Shown piece after piece: positions 32,051 to 39,504 of a DNA stretch of 42,643 nucleotides. The notes under the pieces are model-generated. The model had not been told where the DNA came from, made no database searches, and saw only the letters and a program-made list of their open reading frames with translations. The DNA comes from Methanofastidiosum methylothiophilum (lineage in GTDB: Archaea > Methanobacteriota_B > Thermococci > Methanofastidiosales > Methanofastidiosaceae). How positions within the stretch are numbered: position 1 is the stretch's first letter; every line of letters begins with the position of its first letter. The stretch covers positions 1 through 42,643 of the forward strand of contig LNJE01000013.1 of the NCBI GenBank assembly GCA_001587635.1, read 5' to 3'. The position numbers and the translations under genes were made by a program.

Positions 32051-32294
32051 AATCCCATTTATTTTGACATTATAGTTGGAATTACAAGAGGCGGAATAAT
32101 CCTCCTAACTTTGTCATTTATTTCCGGGAAAGAGCTACTGTTCTTATATTTAACCTATACGGAGAAGATTTGTCTCATGAAAGGGCCAAAAAAATCTAAT
32201 TATTATAAGAATTATACTGTGACATTTCAGGTAAATCATTTGTTTTAGTTTGTAAGGATAATTGCTTCTTACGTGGATTTAAAGGGTGTATAAA
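32051..32294 (+). pseudogene. Decayed phosphoribosyltransferase gene
   Basis: Plus-strand frames here carry two pieces of a phosphoribosyltransferase. Frame one from 32051 reads NPIYFDIIVGITRGGIILL, matching the family start PDxIVGIxRGGLxPA. It runs to a stop at 32246. Frame two at 32221 reads DISGKSFVLVCKDNC with FKGCINYLE, matching the PRPP loop GKxVLIVDDVxDTG and helix, but with the key acidic residues lost. There is no start codon, a stop lies at 32048, and a frameshift joins the pieces. It is a broken gene left between rps3ae and the DUF434 gene. The true borders are unsure. Confidence 0.6.
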
Positions 32295-32918
32295 CTATCT
32301 TGAAATTTTAATCTTAGAAGGGATATCAATAAATTTCTTTATGCTAGATATTATAACAGAATCGTTAGTTGCAACTATACCATTACAATTTTTTAATGCA
32401 TGATCCACACTTGTCAATGTTTCAGAATCACCGTTGATATTTTTTTCATCCATTTTATTTCTTATCAACTCTGACAGCTTTCCACTCTTGCTCATCATCT
32501 TATCAAGGTAAAATTGAGTATAACAAGGGGGATATCTATTCAAAAGNGCNAATATAATATCAATTGACTCAAGAGTTTCACTTGTTATCTTATGTTTGTT
32601 TGAAACATTTCTAGTATCCCTTANCAATCCATCCATGGAAACAAAAGTCTTGCCCAATAGGAGCGATTCAGTTGTTATTATTACATTATAGCCATCAACA
32701 AATAAATAATTACCCTTAATGCCCTTTAGATTCATTTTCTTTTTCTTTGTAGCTTCAATATATGATTTGTCAAAAACACTTCTAGAAAGGACATACCTTT
32801 GCTCATTTTTAAGTCCATAGTGATCACCTACAAATCGTAATGCATACTGTTTTGGATAGCCTTTATTTAGGAGAAGATATAGGTCTTCTTTGGCGCTATC
32901 GATGCCATTTTTTTTCAT
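32295..32918 (-). CDS. DUF434 protein (COG2454, NYN/PIN-like)
   Basis: The 207-residue protein matches archaeal DUF434 members: an N-terminal helical part (AKEDLYLLLNKGYPKQYALRFVGDHYGL, ERYVLSRSVF) and then NYLFVDGYNVIITTESLLLG, a NYN/PIN-like nuclease core. The acidic residues D of VDGYNV and D of VATNDSVI lie where such nucleases hold metal. The family's job is unknown; an RNA nuclease is likely. Three N bases are present, two at third positions. It is monocistronic and convergent to the pseudogene. Confidence 0.75.
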   Translation of the reverse strand: MKKNGIDSAKEDLYLLLNKGYPKQYALRFVGDHYGLKNEQRYVLSRSVFDKSYIEATKKKKMNLKGIKGNYLFVDGYNVIITTESLLLGKTFVSMDGLXRDTRNVSNKHKITSETLESIDIIXXLLNRYPPCYTQFYLDKMMSKSGKLSELIRNKMDEKNINGDSETLTSVDHALKNCNGIVATNDSVIISSIKKFIDIPSKIKISR

Positions 32919-33068
32919 ATTAAAATATTCTTTTTTTAGTTAAAATAATTTTTGGGAAGATTCTCTTTAGTTTAATCTAATTAGAGTATGCTTTAAGTGG
33001 ATGAACTTATTTTAGAGGACAGAATTAAATGAATCAAGCTAGGTATTTCTATCGAAATATAAAATATA

Positions 33069-33082
33069 GGTAATATATTACC
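33069..33082. promoter_or_regulatory. MarR operator 1
   Basis: GGTAATATATTACC is a perfect 14-base palindrome 11 bases upstream of the TATA box TTTATAAA (33094-33101). A near copy is at 33126. The downstream unit encodes a MarR regulator, so autoregulation is the natural reading. Confidence 0.7.
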
Positions 33083-33125
33083 CAATAGAAATATTTATAA
33101 ATAGTTCATATTACATGAAACTAAA

Positions 33126-33139
33126 GGTAACATATTACC
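33126..33139. promoter_or_regulatory. MarR operator 2 at the transcription start
   Basis: GGTAACATATTACC is the second copy (one mismatch to the palindrome), starting at about +1 as predicted from the TATA box. The two operator centres are 57 bases apart. A third, weaker repeat (TTCAT-N5-ATGAA, 33105-33119) lies between them. Confidence 0.7.
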
Positions 33140-33155
33140 TATTTAGGGGGTTTTT

Positions 33156-33563
33156 ATGGAAAGAATATATTTAGAGGCAATCGGAATATGGATATTATTT
33201 GTATTTGTGGCGATATTAAACGGTTCAATAAGACAGTTTTTGATATTGCCAAAGACAACTGAACTCACGGCTCATCAGATAAGTTGCTTTACCGGCATAT
33301 CATTGTTTTTTATAATCATGTATCTATGGTTGAAATATACAGATGCATCTTATACAGGCTATAATTTAATAGTTGTTGGCTTATCCTTCCTCTTTGCAAC
33401 AATTCTTTTCGAATTCATATTTGGTCACTTTGTAATGGGCCACAATTGGGCAAAGTTATTGCACGACTATAACTTTTTTCAAGGAAGACTTTGGTCTTTA
33501 GTTCTTATCTGGACAACAATTGGGCCATTTGTCGTCTCAAAATATATTATTGGTAAAATTTAA
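33156..33563 (+). CDS. Four-helix membrane protein, unknown function
   Basis: The 135-residue protein has four hydrophobic helices and the conserved-looking FEFIFGHFVMGHNWAKLLHDYNFFQGRLWSLVLIW. This kind of sequence is found in uncharacterised membrane proteins. AGGGGG sits 5 bases before the ATG. It is first in a unit with the marR gene (16 bases apart) under two palindromes, so it is probably the regulator's target and perhaps acts in stress or efflux. That role is inference. Confidence 0.7.
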   Translation: MERIYLEAIGIWILFVFVAILNGSIRQFLILPKTTELTAHQISCFTGISLFFIIMYLWLKYTDASYTGYNLIVVGLSFLFATILFEFIFGHFVMGHNWAKLLHDYNFFQGRLWSLVLIWTTIGPFVVSKYIIGKI

Positions 33564-33579
33564 GCTATGAGGTGGGAAA

Positions 33580-34053
33580 ATGGAAAAGATAATTAGGCCT
33601 GAATTATTTGAAATTTTTGGTAAAATATTTTTCTTGAACAATCGATTAGGCTATCTGGGAGACAATGAACTCAGAAAGGATGACCTTACAACAAAGCAGT
33701 GGCAGTTAATTGCAGCCATTGGGAAATATTTTACTTACCCACCTTCAATAAGTGAAATTGCAGAAGTTCTAAGCACAACACGTCAAAATATCAAGCAGAT
33801 AGCCCTGAAACTCCAAGAGAAAGAATTTATTGCAATCGAGAAGGATCAAAAGGACAAAAGAGTTTTGAGATTAAGACTAACTGAAAAGAATAGAAGATAT
33901 TGGGAGTCAAATAAGGATGAAGACGAGGCCTTCATAAGATCTCTTTTTAATTCACTTACAGATAATGAAATAAAAGAGCTATATTACCTTCTAAACAAAC
34001 TAGAGGAAAACATCAATCAAATGTATGACAATGCTAAGAAGGGATTAATATGA
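33580..34053 (+). CDS. MarR family transcriptional regulator
   Basis: The 157-residue protein has a winged helix: TTKQWQLIAAIGKYFTYPPSISEIAEVLSTTRQNIKQIALKLQEKEFI, then the wing KDQKDKRVLRLRLTEKNRRYW. N- and C-terminal helices would form the dimer. The recognition helix is STTRQNIKQIALKL. It follows the membrane protein gene by 16 bases with a GGTGGG site before ATG 33580. The palindromes upstream of the unit are its likely targets. The effector is unknown. Confidence 0.88.
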   Translation: MEKIIRPELFEIFGKIFFLNNRLGYLGDNELRKDDLTTKQWQLIAAIGKYFTYPPSISEIAEVLSTTRQNIKQIALKLQEKEFIAIEKDQKDKRVLRLRLTEKNRRYWESNKDEDEAFIRSLFNSLTDNEIKELYYLLNKLEENINQMYDNAKKGLI

Positions 34054-34067
34054 AAAATATAAATGCC

Positions 34068-34847
34068 CTATATTGCAAATTTTGTTGAATTAACTAGGGA
34101 TTTGAAATTACTCTTCTTTGCATTAGTTTCAAATTTATGCTTTTGTATAAGCATATATTTTAAATCTCGGGCAACTTGGTGATTCTCATCAATTTTTAAG
34201 GCCATATCATAGCACTGATTTGCCCAGAGATACTTACCAAGCTTCTCTAAAGTTTCTCCTTTATGTACCCACTCCTCAGGAGTTTTGGGCTCATTTTCAA
34301 CAATTCTTGCAGAATAGTCCTTTTCTATCTTGCTCCTACACTCCTCAGCTTCATCAAATCTTTGTATATCTTCTAAAAGATTAGCCATACCTTCCCAGGC
34401 AAGGGTGTTTTCTGGCTCAATCTTAGTTGCAAGTGAGTAGTAGTCCAAAGCATCTTCAACTTTCCCAAGTCTTTCTAGCAGAACAGCCCTGCTATAAATA
34501 GCCGAATAATCAAGAGGGTCTAACTCCATAGATTTATCATAACACTTAATGGCCTCTTCATATCTACCTAGGGATCTCAAAGCTATGGCTTTAAACTCCC
34601 ATGCAAATGCATTGTCAGGGTCAATCTTTATGGCCTCGTCAAAAGAGTCAATAGCTTCTTCCAAATCATTTGTTCCCTCATATAGGAGAATATAACCTTT
34701 TAGCCAGAATAAGAATGGGTCATTTTTGCTTTTCTTTAAGAGTTTTTCAATCTTCTCTTTTGCTGCTTGAATCTTTAGTTCATCAAGAAGAGAGAATATC
34801 TTCTCATATTTCTTCTTTATCTTACCTACATCTTTTATATCTTCCAT
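34068..34847 (-). CDS. TPR-repeat protein
   Basis: The 259-residue cytoplasmic protein is made of about six tetratricopeptide repeats, clearest at residues 47-160 (NAFAWEFKAIALRSLGRYEE, then YSAIYSRAVLLERLGKVEDA). They form a scaffold for protein contacts. The last repeat (PEEWVHKGETLEKLGKYLWA) ends near residue 220. There is no catalytic motif. GAGAGG precedes the ATG. Upstream, an 11-base direct repeat flanks the TATA-like box (34875-34915). Confidence 0.85.
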   Translation of the reverse strand: MEDIKDVGKIKKKYEKIFSLLDELKIQAAKEKIEKLLKKSKNDPFLFWLKGYILLYEGTNDLEEAIDSFDEAIKIDPDNAFAWEFKAIALRSLGRYEEAIKCYDKSMELDPLDYSAIYSRAVLLERLGKVEDALDYYSLATKIEPENTLAWEGMANLLEDIQRFDEAEECRSKIEKDYSARIVENEPKTPEEWVHKGETLEKLGKYLWANQCYDMALKIDENHQVARDLKYMLIQKHKFETNAKKSNFKSLVNSTKFAI

Positions 34848-34874
34848 TCAATCCCTCTCAGAAGCTATTAGGTG

Positions 34875-34915
34875 TTATTGAATATATGTCCTTAATATTT
34901 AAAATTATTGAATAT
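34875..34915 (-). promoter_or_regulatory. Direct repeats flanking the TPR gene promoter
   Basis: TTATTGAATAT occurs at 34875-34885 and again at 34905-34915, 30 bases apart. The TATA-like AATATTTAAA (34895-34904) is between them. Such spacing of about three helical turns suggests regulator binding. No regulator gene is adjacent. Confidence 0.35.
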
Positions 34916-34919
34916 TCTT

Positions 34920-35087
34920 TTAAGTGTAGTGCAAAATAAGAATAATTAATATCATCATCGTCTGAATAACAAGACATGTTAAAATGAGCGGATCAGTGAA
35001 TACTTTTTCCTTAGTCTTTCTCTCAATAAGCTTTAGCTCCCTTGGAATTAGCTTTTCTTTCCTATAAAATAACTCTCTTTCGTCCAT
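34920..35087 (-). CDS. Small single-helix membrane protein (55 aa)
   Basis: This short gene follows the DUF1232 gene on the same strand by 20 bases. It encodes 55 residues: a charged N-terminus (MDERELFYRKEKLIPRELKL) with many Lys and Glu, then one membrane helix near the C-terminus (ILTCLVIQTMMILIILIL). The ATG is preceded by GAGTGGG. I recognise no family; the balanced composition and location support a real gene. It could modulate the neighbouring membrane protein. Confidence 0.6.
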   Translation of the reverse strand: MDERELFYRKEKLIPRELKLIERKTKEKVFTDPLILTCLVIQTMMILIILILHYT

Positions 35088-35107
35088 CTTGCCCACTCAA
35101 GTTAAGG

Positions 35108-35383
35108 TTATCTTACCTTGCTGAATTTAACATCGTTTTTCTTAATCCTCATCTTGATGCCCCTATAAATAAATCCTATCATGAGGACAAAAGCTATGAT
35201 ATCATCACTCCACCCTATAATCGGGAGAAAGTCAGGGATAATATCAAGAGGTGACGCAATGTATAATCCTAATATTGTTACAATAATCCAGTTAAATATC
35301 ATCTTTCTAAAAATATAGATAACAATTGCGGCTATTATTGAAATTACTAGGATGGCAATAAGAACTGTTTGATACCACTCCAT
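35108..35383 (-). CDS. DUF1232 (YkvA-like) membrane protein
   Basis: The 91-residue protein has an N-terminal membrane helix (VLIAILVISIIAAIVIYIF) and the DUF1232 core YIASPLDIIPDFLPIIGWSDD, the P-x-D-x-IPD signature of the family. The C-terminal tail is basic. The function is unknown; members are common in bacteria and archaea. It is upstream of a 55-residue membrane protein and likely shares its transcript. Confidence 0.88.
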   Translation of the reverse strand: MEWYQTVLIAILVISIIAAIVIYIFRKMIFNWIIVTILGLYIASPLDIIPDFLPIIGWSDDIIAFVLMIGFIYRGIKMRIKKNDVKFSKVR

Positions 35384-35437
35384 TGTATCTAGATATCCGC
35401 TATCTTTAATAAATATATGTAAATTTTATTGGAAAAT

Positions 35438-35617
35438 TTATTGATCTTCTACATCTTCTGAGGTGTATTCATCTTCTTCGTCATCATCATAAAAGTCTAT
35501 GAATCCAACATCTTCAATAGTTTCGTTAATCATTTCAAGATTCTTGTTCATAGCCTTCATTTCCTTTAATATTTCTGTCATGAGTTTTAATAGCATATAC
35601 TCTGTTTCTTCTTTCAT
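35438..35617 (-). CDS. Small acidic protein
   Basis: The 59-residue protein starts MKEETEYMLLKLMTEILKEM, a helical coiled-coil-like stretch, and ends with an acidic tail of Asp and Glu (FYDDDEEDEYTSEDVEDQ). GGAGG precedes ATG 35617; the frame runs on to 35647. It resembles small archaeal acidic helical proteins with no known job. The first half could dimerise; the tail would be disordered. Confidence 0.65.
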   Translation of the reverse strand: MKEETEYMLLKLMTEILKEMKAMNKNLEMINETIEDVGFIDFYDDDEEDEYTSEDVEDQ

Positions 35618-35704
35618 TTTTGCGCCTCCTAATTTAAACTTAGTCATATATAATGTAAGCTATCTATATAAAAATTTAATTAAAAAATATGTCTCATAGC
35701 CGAA

Positions 35705-35719
35705 AAATAACAGTTATTT
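35705..35719. promoter_or_regulatory. Perfect palindrome upstream of the DUF488 promoter
   Basis: AAATAAC-A-GTTATTT has perfect 7-base arms and lies 12 bases before the TATA-like TATATATG (35732-35739) of the DUF488 gene. It is in operator position, but no regulator is adjacent. Confidence 0.35.
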
Positions 35720-35843
35720 CAAGCAAAAAAATATATATGATGCTTTCAAATAGTAGTACGTGGGTGCTTTTTCCATTAAAAGTAGTGATGAAATTGGAGA
35801 GAGTAAAACTCTTACTAGCTACAAACTGGGTAGGGAGCCCCTG

Positions 35844-36302
35844 ATGGTCTATACAATTGGCCATAGTAACAGAGAAATTTCCGACTTTATGCACATATTG
35901 AGAAAGTTTAACATTGAACTTTTAGTAGACATCAGGACTTACCCTTACAGTAAATTTGCTTCTGATTACAACAAAGAAATTTTGTTTAGATCCCTAAAAG
36001 GAAATAATATAGAATATCTCTATAGAGGGGATACGCTTGGCGGCTTACATCCTGAAGGATTTGAAAGATACCGTGAAACTCAAAAATATTTTGAAGCGTT
36101 ATTTGAACTTCTAAGACATATCTTAGTTTCAAATAAAACAACAGTAATAATGTGTGCCGAGAAGGACTATAACAATTGTCACAGGCGATTTATTTCCGAA
36201 GATTTAGAGAAAATAATTCTAGAAAACAACTATGATATCCTTATTGAACATATAGTTGATGAGAAAGGAATTGATAAAACTCTTGATCAGTATATGATCT
36301 AA
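35844..36302 (+). CDS. DUF488 family protein
   Basis: The 152-residue protein has the complete DUF488 signature: MVYTIGHSNREISDFMHILR, LLVDIRTYPYSKF, and IMCAEKDYNNCHRRFISEDL, with the conserved Cys and CHR. The family's job is unknown; it is often linked to DNA or nucleotide enzymes. I chose ATG 35844, where the family starts. A GTG at 35760, 21 bases after TATATATG, would add 28 residues (a leaderless start), so the N-terminus is not settled. Confidence 0.85.
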   Translation: MVYTIGHSNREISDFMHILRKFNIELLVDIRTYPYSKFASDYNKEILFRSLKGNNIEYLYRGDTLGGLHPEGFERYRETQKYFEALFELLRHILVSNKTTVIMCAEKDYNNCHRRFISEDLEKIILENNYDILIEHIVDEKGIDKTLDQYMI

Positions 36303-36349
36303 TTGTCTAATCTCAGAAATAGAAAAAGAGGATCCATATTCTAATTGTT

Positions 36350-36544
36350 TTAGTCCATTATGAAAACATCTTCTATTTTATCTTTGTTTAGCGCTTTAGT
36401 TATCTTATAAGCAAGCTCTAATGAAGGATTGTATTTTCCCTGTTCAAGTGAATTAATAGTCTGCCTTGTAACATCTACAATTGCTGCAAGCTCTTCTTGA
36501 GTTATCTTTTGTTCTTTTCTAAACTCCCTAATCTTTGTTTTCAT
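36350..36544 (-). CDS. XRE-type helix-turn-helix regulator
   Basis: The 64-residue compact HTH_3 protein (YozG-like) reads REFRKEQKITQEELAAIVDV then TRQTINSLEQGKYNPSLELA. These small repressors often control their own unit and a membrane neighbour. It is the last of three genes on the minus strand, 40 bases after the second membrane protein. Palindromic sites at 37448-37507 upstream of the first gene are likely targets. Confidence 0.9.
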   Translation of the reverse strand: MKTKIREFRKEQKITQEELAAIVDVTRQTINSLEQGKYNPSLELAYKITKALNKDKIEDVFIMD

Positions 36545-36584
36545 AATTCTGTTCTCTTTATCCTTAGTTATGCCCTAATATTTA

Positions 36585-36998
36585 CTAATATCTCCTCTCT
36601 AGCACCTTGTAAGCTATTCCATAAAATAATAACATTGTGCAGACTGCATAACTTATGAATATAGAATATCTCATCGTAATTGGCCATATTCCATCCCAAA
36701 TAATGAGGGCAAAGGCGGCAAAGATAAAAACTGTAAATGTTAGTGTCATAGTTTTATTTCTCAGCATCTCCATCCTCTCATCGATAATCTTTTCTCTCTT
36801 TGTGAAATATGTTATTGTAGTTACAAGGACCATGACAAATCCTATGAAGATGAGATAGTTACCTACTGTGGAATAGCCAAATAATTCATTTGTTCCTATA
36901 TTGAATTGATTTAGGAGAGCACCTGAAACAATCAAAACTGTTATGAATACAATTCTAAAGATCATACTTTTTTTAGTTACTACTTTTTTGCTTGTCAT
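36585..36998 (-). CDS. DUF2178-like four-helix membrane protein
   Basis: The 137-residue protein has four membrane helices and a conserved cytoplasmic DERMEMLRNKTMTLT motif after helix two, as in DUF2178-like proteins seen next to small XRE regulators. The start shares a base with the upstream stop (TAATG), so it is coupled to the first membrane gene. Its exact role is unknown. Confidence 0.75.
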   Translation of the reverse strand: MTSKKVVTKKSMIFRIVFITVLIVSGALLNQFNIGTNELFGYSTVGNYLIFIGFVMVLVTTITYFTKREKIIDERMEMLRNKTMTLTFTVFIFAAFALIIWDGIWPITMRYSIFISYAVCTMLLFYGIAYKVLERRY

Positions 36999-37429
36999 TA
37001 GTTTTCCCTTTCTAACTTATAATTTGTAATCGACTTAATTACCACGCCAACAACTAAAGCCCCTACTACAAATGGATTGACATAAATTTTGTTGTTTAAA
37101 GTACTGTATAACAGTTCAACAAAAACTCCAAAACATAGAACTATCATCATTCCCCAAGCGGCATTCCTTTCAGCTATAGCTTCGTGTATTACCTCTCGTT
37201 CATCTTTTTTCAACTTCCACATGATATCAAAGACGTCAACTAAAAGAAACGCTAACCATATTCCAGTTACTATGAGCTTCATATGCGTTGATTCGCCAGC
37301 TATCGTTATTAGGACTACAAGGGCAATAATCATCACTGCAAAGTACACTGCACCTTGCCATGTTTTGATGCCTAAGCCCCATCCTCCATATTTTCTTCTC
37401 TTAAACCATTCAGGTTTCGCTATAATCAT
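36998..37429 (-). CDS. Four-helix membrane protein, DUF2178-like partner
   Basis: The 143-residue protein has four hydrophobic helices, with a cytoplasmic segment (KKDEREVIHEAIAERNAAW) similar in kind to the next gene's DERMEMLRNK. It begins MIIAKPEWFKRRKYGGWGL. GGAGGTG lies 8 bases upstream of ATG 37429; the frame also runs to 37495. It is first in the XRE-controlled unit and the predicted target of the operator pair. Confidence 0.72.
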   Translation of the reverse strand: MIIAKPEWFKRRKYGGWGLGIKTWQGAVYFAVMIIALVVLITIAGESTHMKLIVTGIWLAFLLVDVFDIMWKLKKDEREVIHEAIAERNAAWGMMIVLCFGVFVELLYSTLNNKIYVNPFVVGALVVGVVIKSITNYKLEREN

Positions 37430-37447
37430 CTTTAGACACCTCCAATA

Positions 37448-37507
37448 TGTAAAAAATATATTACATTTAGTATATAAAGGTTTCGATTTTGTCAAAAATA
37501 TATTACA
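37448..37507 (-). promoter_or_regulatory. Two operator-like repeats around the XRE-unit TATA box
   Basis: TGTAAN8TTACA-type repeats lie at 37448-37465 and 37490-37507 (minus strand TGTAATATATTTTTTACA and TGTAATATATTTTTGACA). Their centres are 42 bases apart, four helical turns. The TATA box TTTATATA (37478-37471 on this strand) sits between, and the predicted start is at about 37448. A regulator bound to both would clamp the promoter. Confidence 0.65.
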
Positions 37508-37784
37508 TTTTATTTGTAGCTGATTTATACGTAAACGGCCTGGCGTACTTTATAAGAAAACTCATAGCTTCACTTTAATTTGAAATTTATTCTACATAGG
37601 GCGTTTATATTTACATAAATCGAAGGAGATACAAGGCCATCTCATTTATCATGCCAATTTCATGCATACATGCTTTTGAGATTACAAGAAATTAGTTTTT
37701 TGCTATTAACTTTCCAAAAAAAGAAAATACTCATTAAACTTATAAATCGATGTCTTACCATTTAAAATAAAGGAATGAATTATA

Positions 37785-39023
37785 ATGCTTAAAACAATCT
37801 GTGCTGTTTTTATAGTATTTCTTTGCTTTTCTATATTTCCTGCATACTGTGCAGATGGCGACTTGCTATGGGAGAAAATCTATGATGGAGGGCGAACAGA
37901 TCAATCATGGAATGTGGCGATAGATTCTAAGAACAATGTTATAGTTACAGGCTATTCTCAAAATGTACTTAATCCCGATTATTGTACTATAAAATATAGC
38001 CCTAATGGTAATTCTATTTGGATAAAAAAATTTGACAGTGGCCATGATGATTTTTCATACGGGGTTGCAACAGACTCTTTAGATAACATTGTAGTAACTG
38101 GGCGGGTTAATAACGGGAGAGATAATGATTACTATACAATTAAATATGGCCCAAGCGGCAATGTTCTCTGGGAAAAAATATATGACAGCGGTAGAGCAGA
38201 CACAGCTGTCGGAGTTGCTATAGACTCTTTCAATAACATCATCATCACAGGTTACTCAAATAATGGAAATAATGATGATTATTATACGATTAAATATGAT
38301 CCTAATGGTAACGTTCTATGGAAAATTGCATATGATAGTGGCAGAAGTGATATCCCAAGTAGGGTAACAACAGATTCTAAGAACAACATTATAATTACTG
38401 GTTACCTTCACAATGGAAAAAATCAGGATTATCTAACAGTAAAATATGATTCCAATGGAAATATGCTGTGGGCTCAAATATATGATAGTGGGAGGAGTGA
38501 GGTAGGATATGATGTTGCCACTGACAATGAAAATAATGTCGTAGTAACAGGTTACTCTCACAATGGATTAACCCAAGATTATTTCGTTATTAAGTATGAT
38601 TCTAATGGTAATGTGTTATGGACGAAAAGATATGATACTGGAAAAAATGAAGTATCCCAAGGCATAGGTATAGATTCATTTGGTAATATCTTTATCACTG
38701 GATATGTTATTAATGCTTCTAATTACAGCGATATTGATTGCTTGACTCTAAAATACTCACCAAATGGTGATAAGATATGGGAAAAAATACACGATAAAGG
38801 CCCCACTAATTTCGGGTGGGGTGTTGCTGTTGATTCTTTGAATAATATTATAGTTACTGGATATTTCAGAGGTGCCTCAAATTCGGATTACTTCACAATA
38901 AAATATGAAGGGATTCCACCAGTTGACACCTTTTCCAAACGTAAACTTCCTTTAAGAGAAATTATGTCAATAGTAAACTATCCTGGAAGACCTGTAGGTG
39001 AATTTTTAAGAGACAAGGACTAG
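37785..39023 (+). CDS. Secreted seven-bladed SBBP-type beta-propeller protein
   Basis: The 412-residue protein has a signal peptide (residues 1-23) and seven repeats of about 50 residues (37864-38920). The core pattern is LWEKIYDSGRxDxxxGVAxDSxNNIIVTGYxxNGxxxDYxTIKYxxxGN, so seven propeller blades are likely. The repeats belong to the SBBP/delta-60-type class used in extracellular proteins. A short C-terminal part (FSKRKLPLREIMSIVNYPGR) follows. GGAATGA precedes the ATG. It is monocistronic with a hairpin after it. Confidence 0.9.
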   Translation: MLKTICAVFIVFLCFSIFPAYCADGDLLWEKIYDGGRTDQSWNVAIDSKNNVIVTGYSQNVLNPDYCTIKYSPNGNSIWIKKFDSGHDDFSYGVATDSLDNIVVTGRVNNGRDNDYYTIKYGPSGNVLWEKIYDSGRADTAVGVAIDSFNNIIITGYSNNGNNDDYYTIKYDPNGNVLWKIAYDSGRSDIPSRVTTDSKNNIIITGYLHNGKNQDYLTVKYDSNGNMLWAQIYDSGRSEVGYDVATDNENNVVVTGYSHNGLTQDYFVIKYDSNGNVLWTKRYDTGKNEVSQGIGIDSFGNIFITGYVINASNYSDIDCLTLKYSPNGDKIWEKIHDKGPTNFGWGVAVDSLNNIIVTGYFRGASNSDYFTIKYEGIPPVDTFSKRKLPLREIMSIVNYPGRPVGEFLRDKD

Positions 39024-39492
39024 ACATGACTGATTACCAAAAGTAAATGTCAAGTGGGGTTAAATATCAATAAAGAAAAAATTAGAGATTAATAACATTA
39101 TTAATCATTTTTTTAGTCTTAAATTAATATTATTTATATACCCCTTGTTTTCTATTGGAGTTTCCAAATCGATTACCAAATGGATTCTTCTAAAATCTAT
39201 ATAAAAATTATTTTATCCTTATGTAAAACGAGGATATAATCTCTTTCATTAATCTTCTTTTAGCCTCTTCACTTGATAATCATTTACTTTTGAAACTCTC
39301 ATCCTTTTTGCAGGTCGTGTCTTTGCGTAGCTCTTATAACTATTACTAGAATCTTCCACAAATGTCTTTATATATATCGACATTAATTTAAATTTATTAT
39401 TATTTTTTACACTCTTAATATAATAATTTTTTCGAATTTTATATTTTATTCTATAAATAGATAAATTTATATATCCAAATATTAATTATCAC
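39024..39492. other. AT-rich intergenic region
   Basis: It holds a hairpin terminator (39087-39114) and the UspA promoter (TTTATATAT at 39467). A 44-codon frame on the minus strand (39249-39383, start MSIYIKTFVEDSSNSYKSYA) is open in an otherwise stop-rich stretch and has a balanced composition. It has no Shine-Dalgarno and I know no relatives, so I call it only a candidate. Confidence 0.5.
39087..39114 (+). terminator. Hairpin and T-run after the propeller gene
   Basis: GATTAATA-ACAT-TATTAATC is a perfect 8-base-pair stem with a 4-base loop followed by ATTTTTTT. It lies 64 bases after the propeller stop. Confidence 0.6.
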
Positions 39493-39504
39493 ATGGTGAC
39501 AAAA

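Noticed and set aside
33029..33073. 14-codon frame with an upstream GAGG near the MarR promoter
   Set aside because: It is very short, lies upstream of the operon's TATA box, and ends in the operator.
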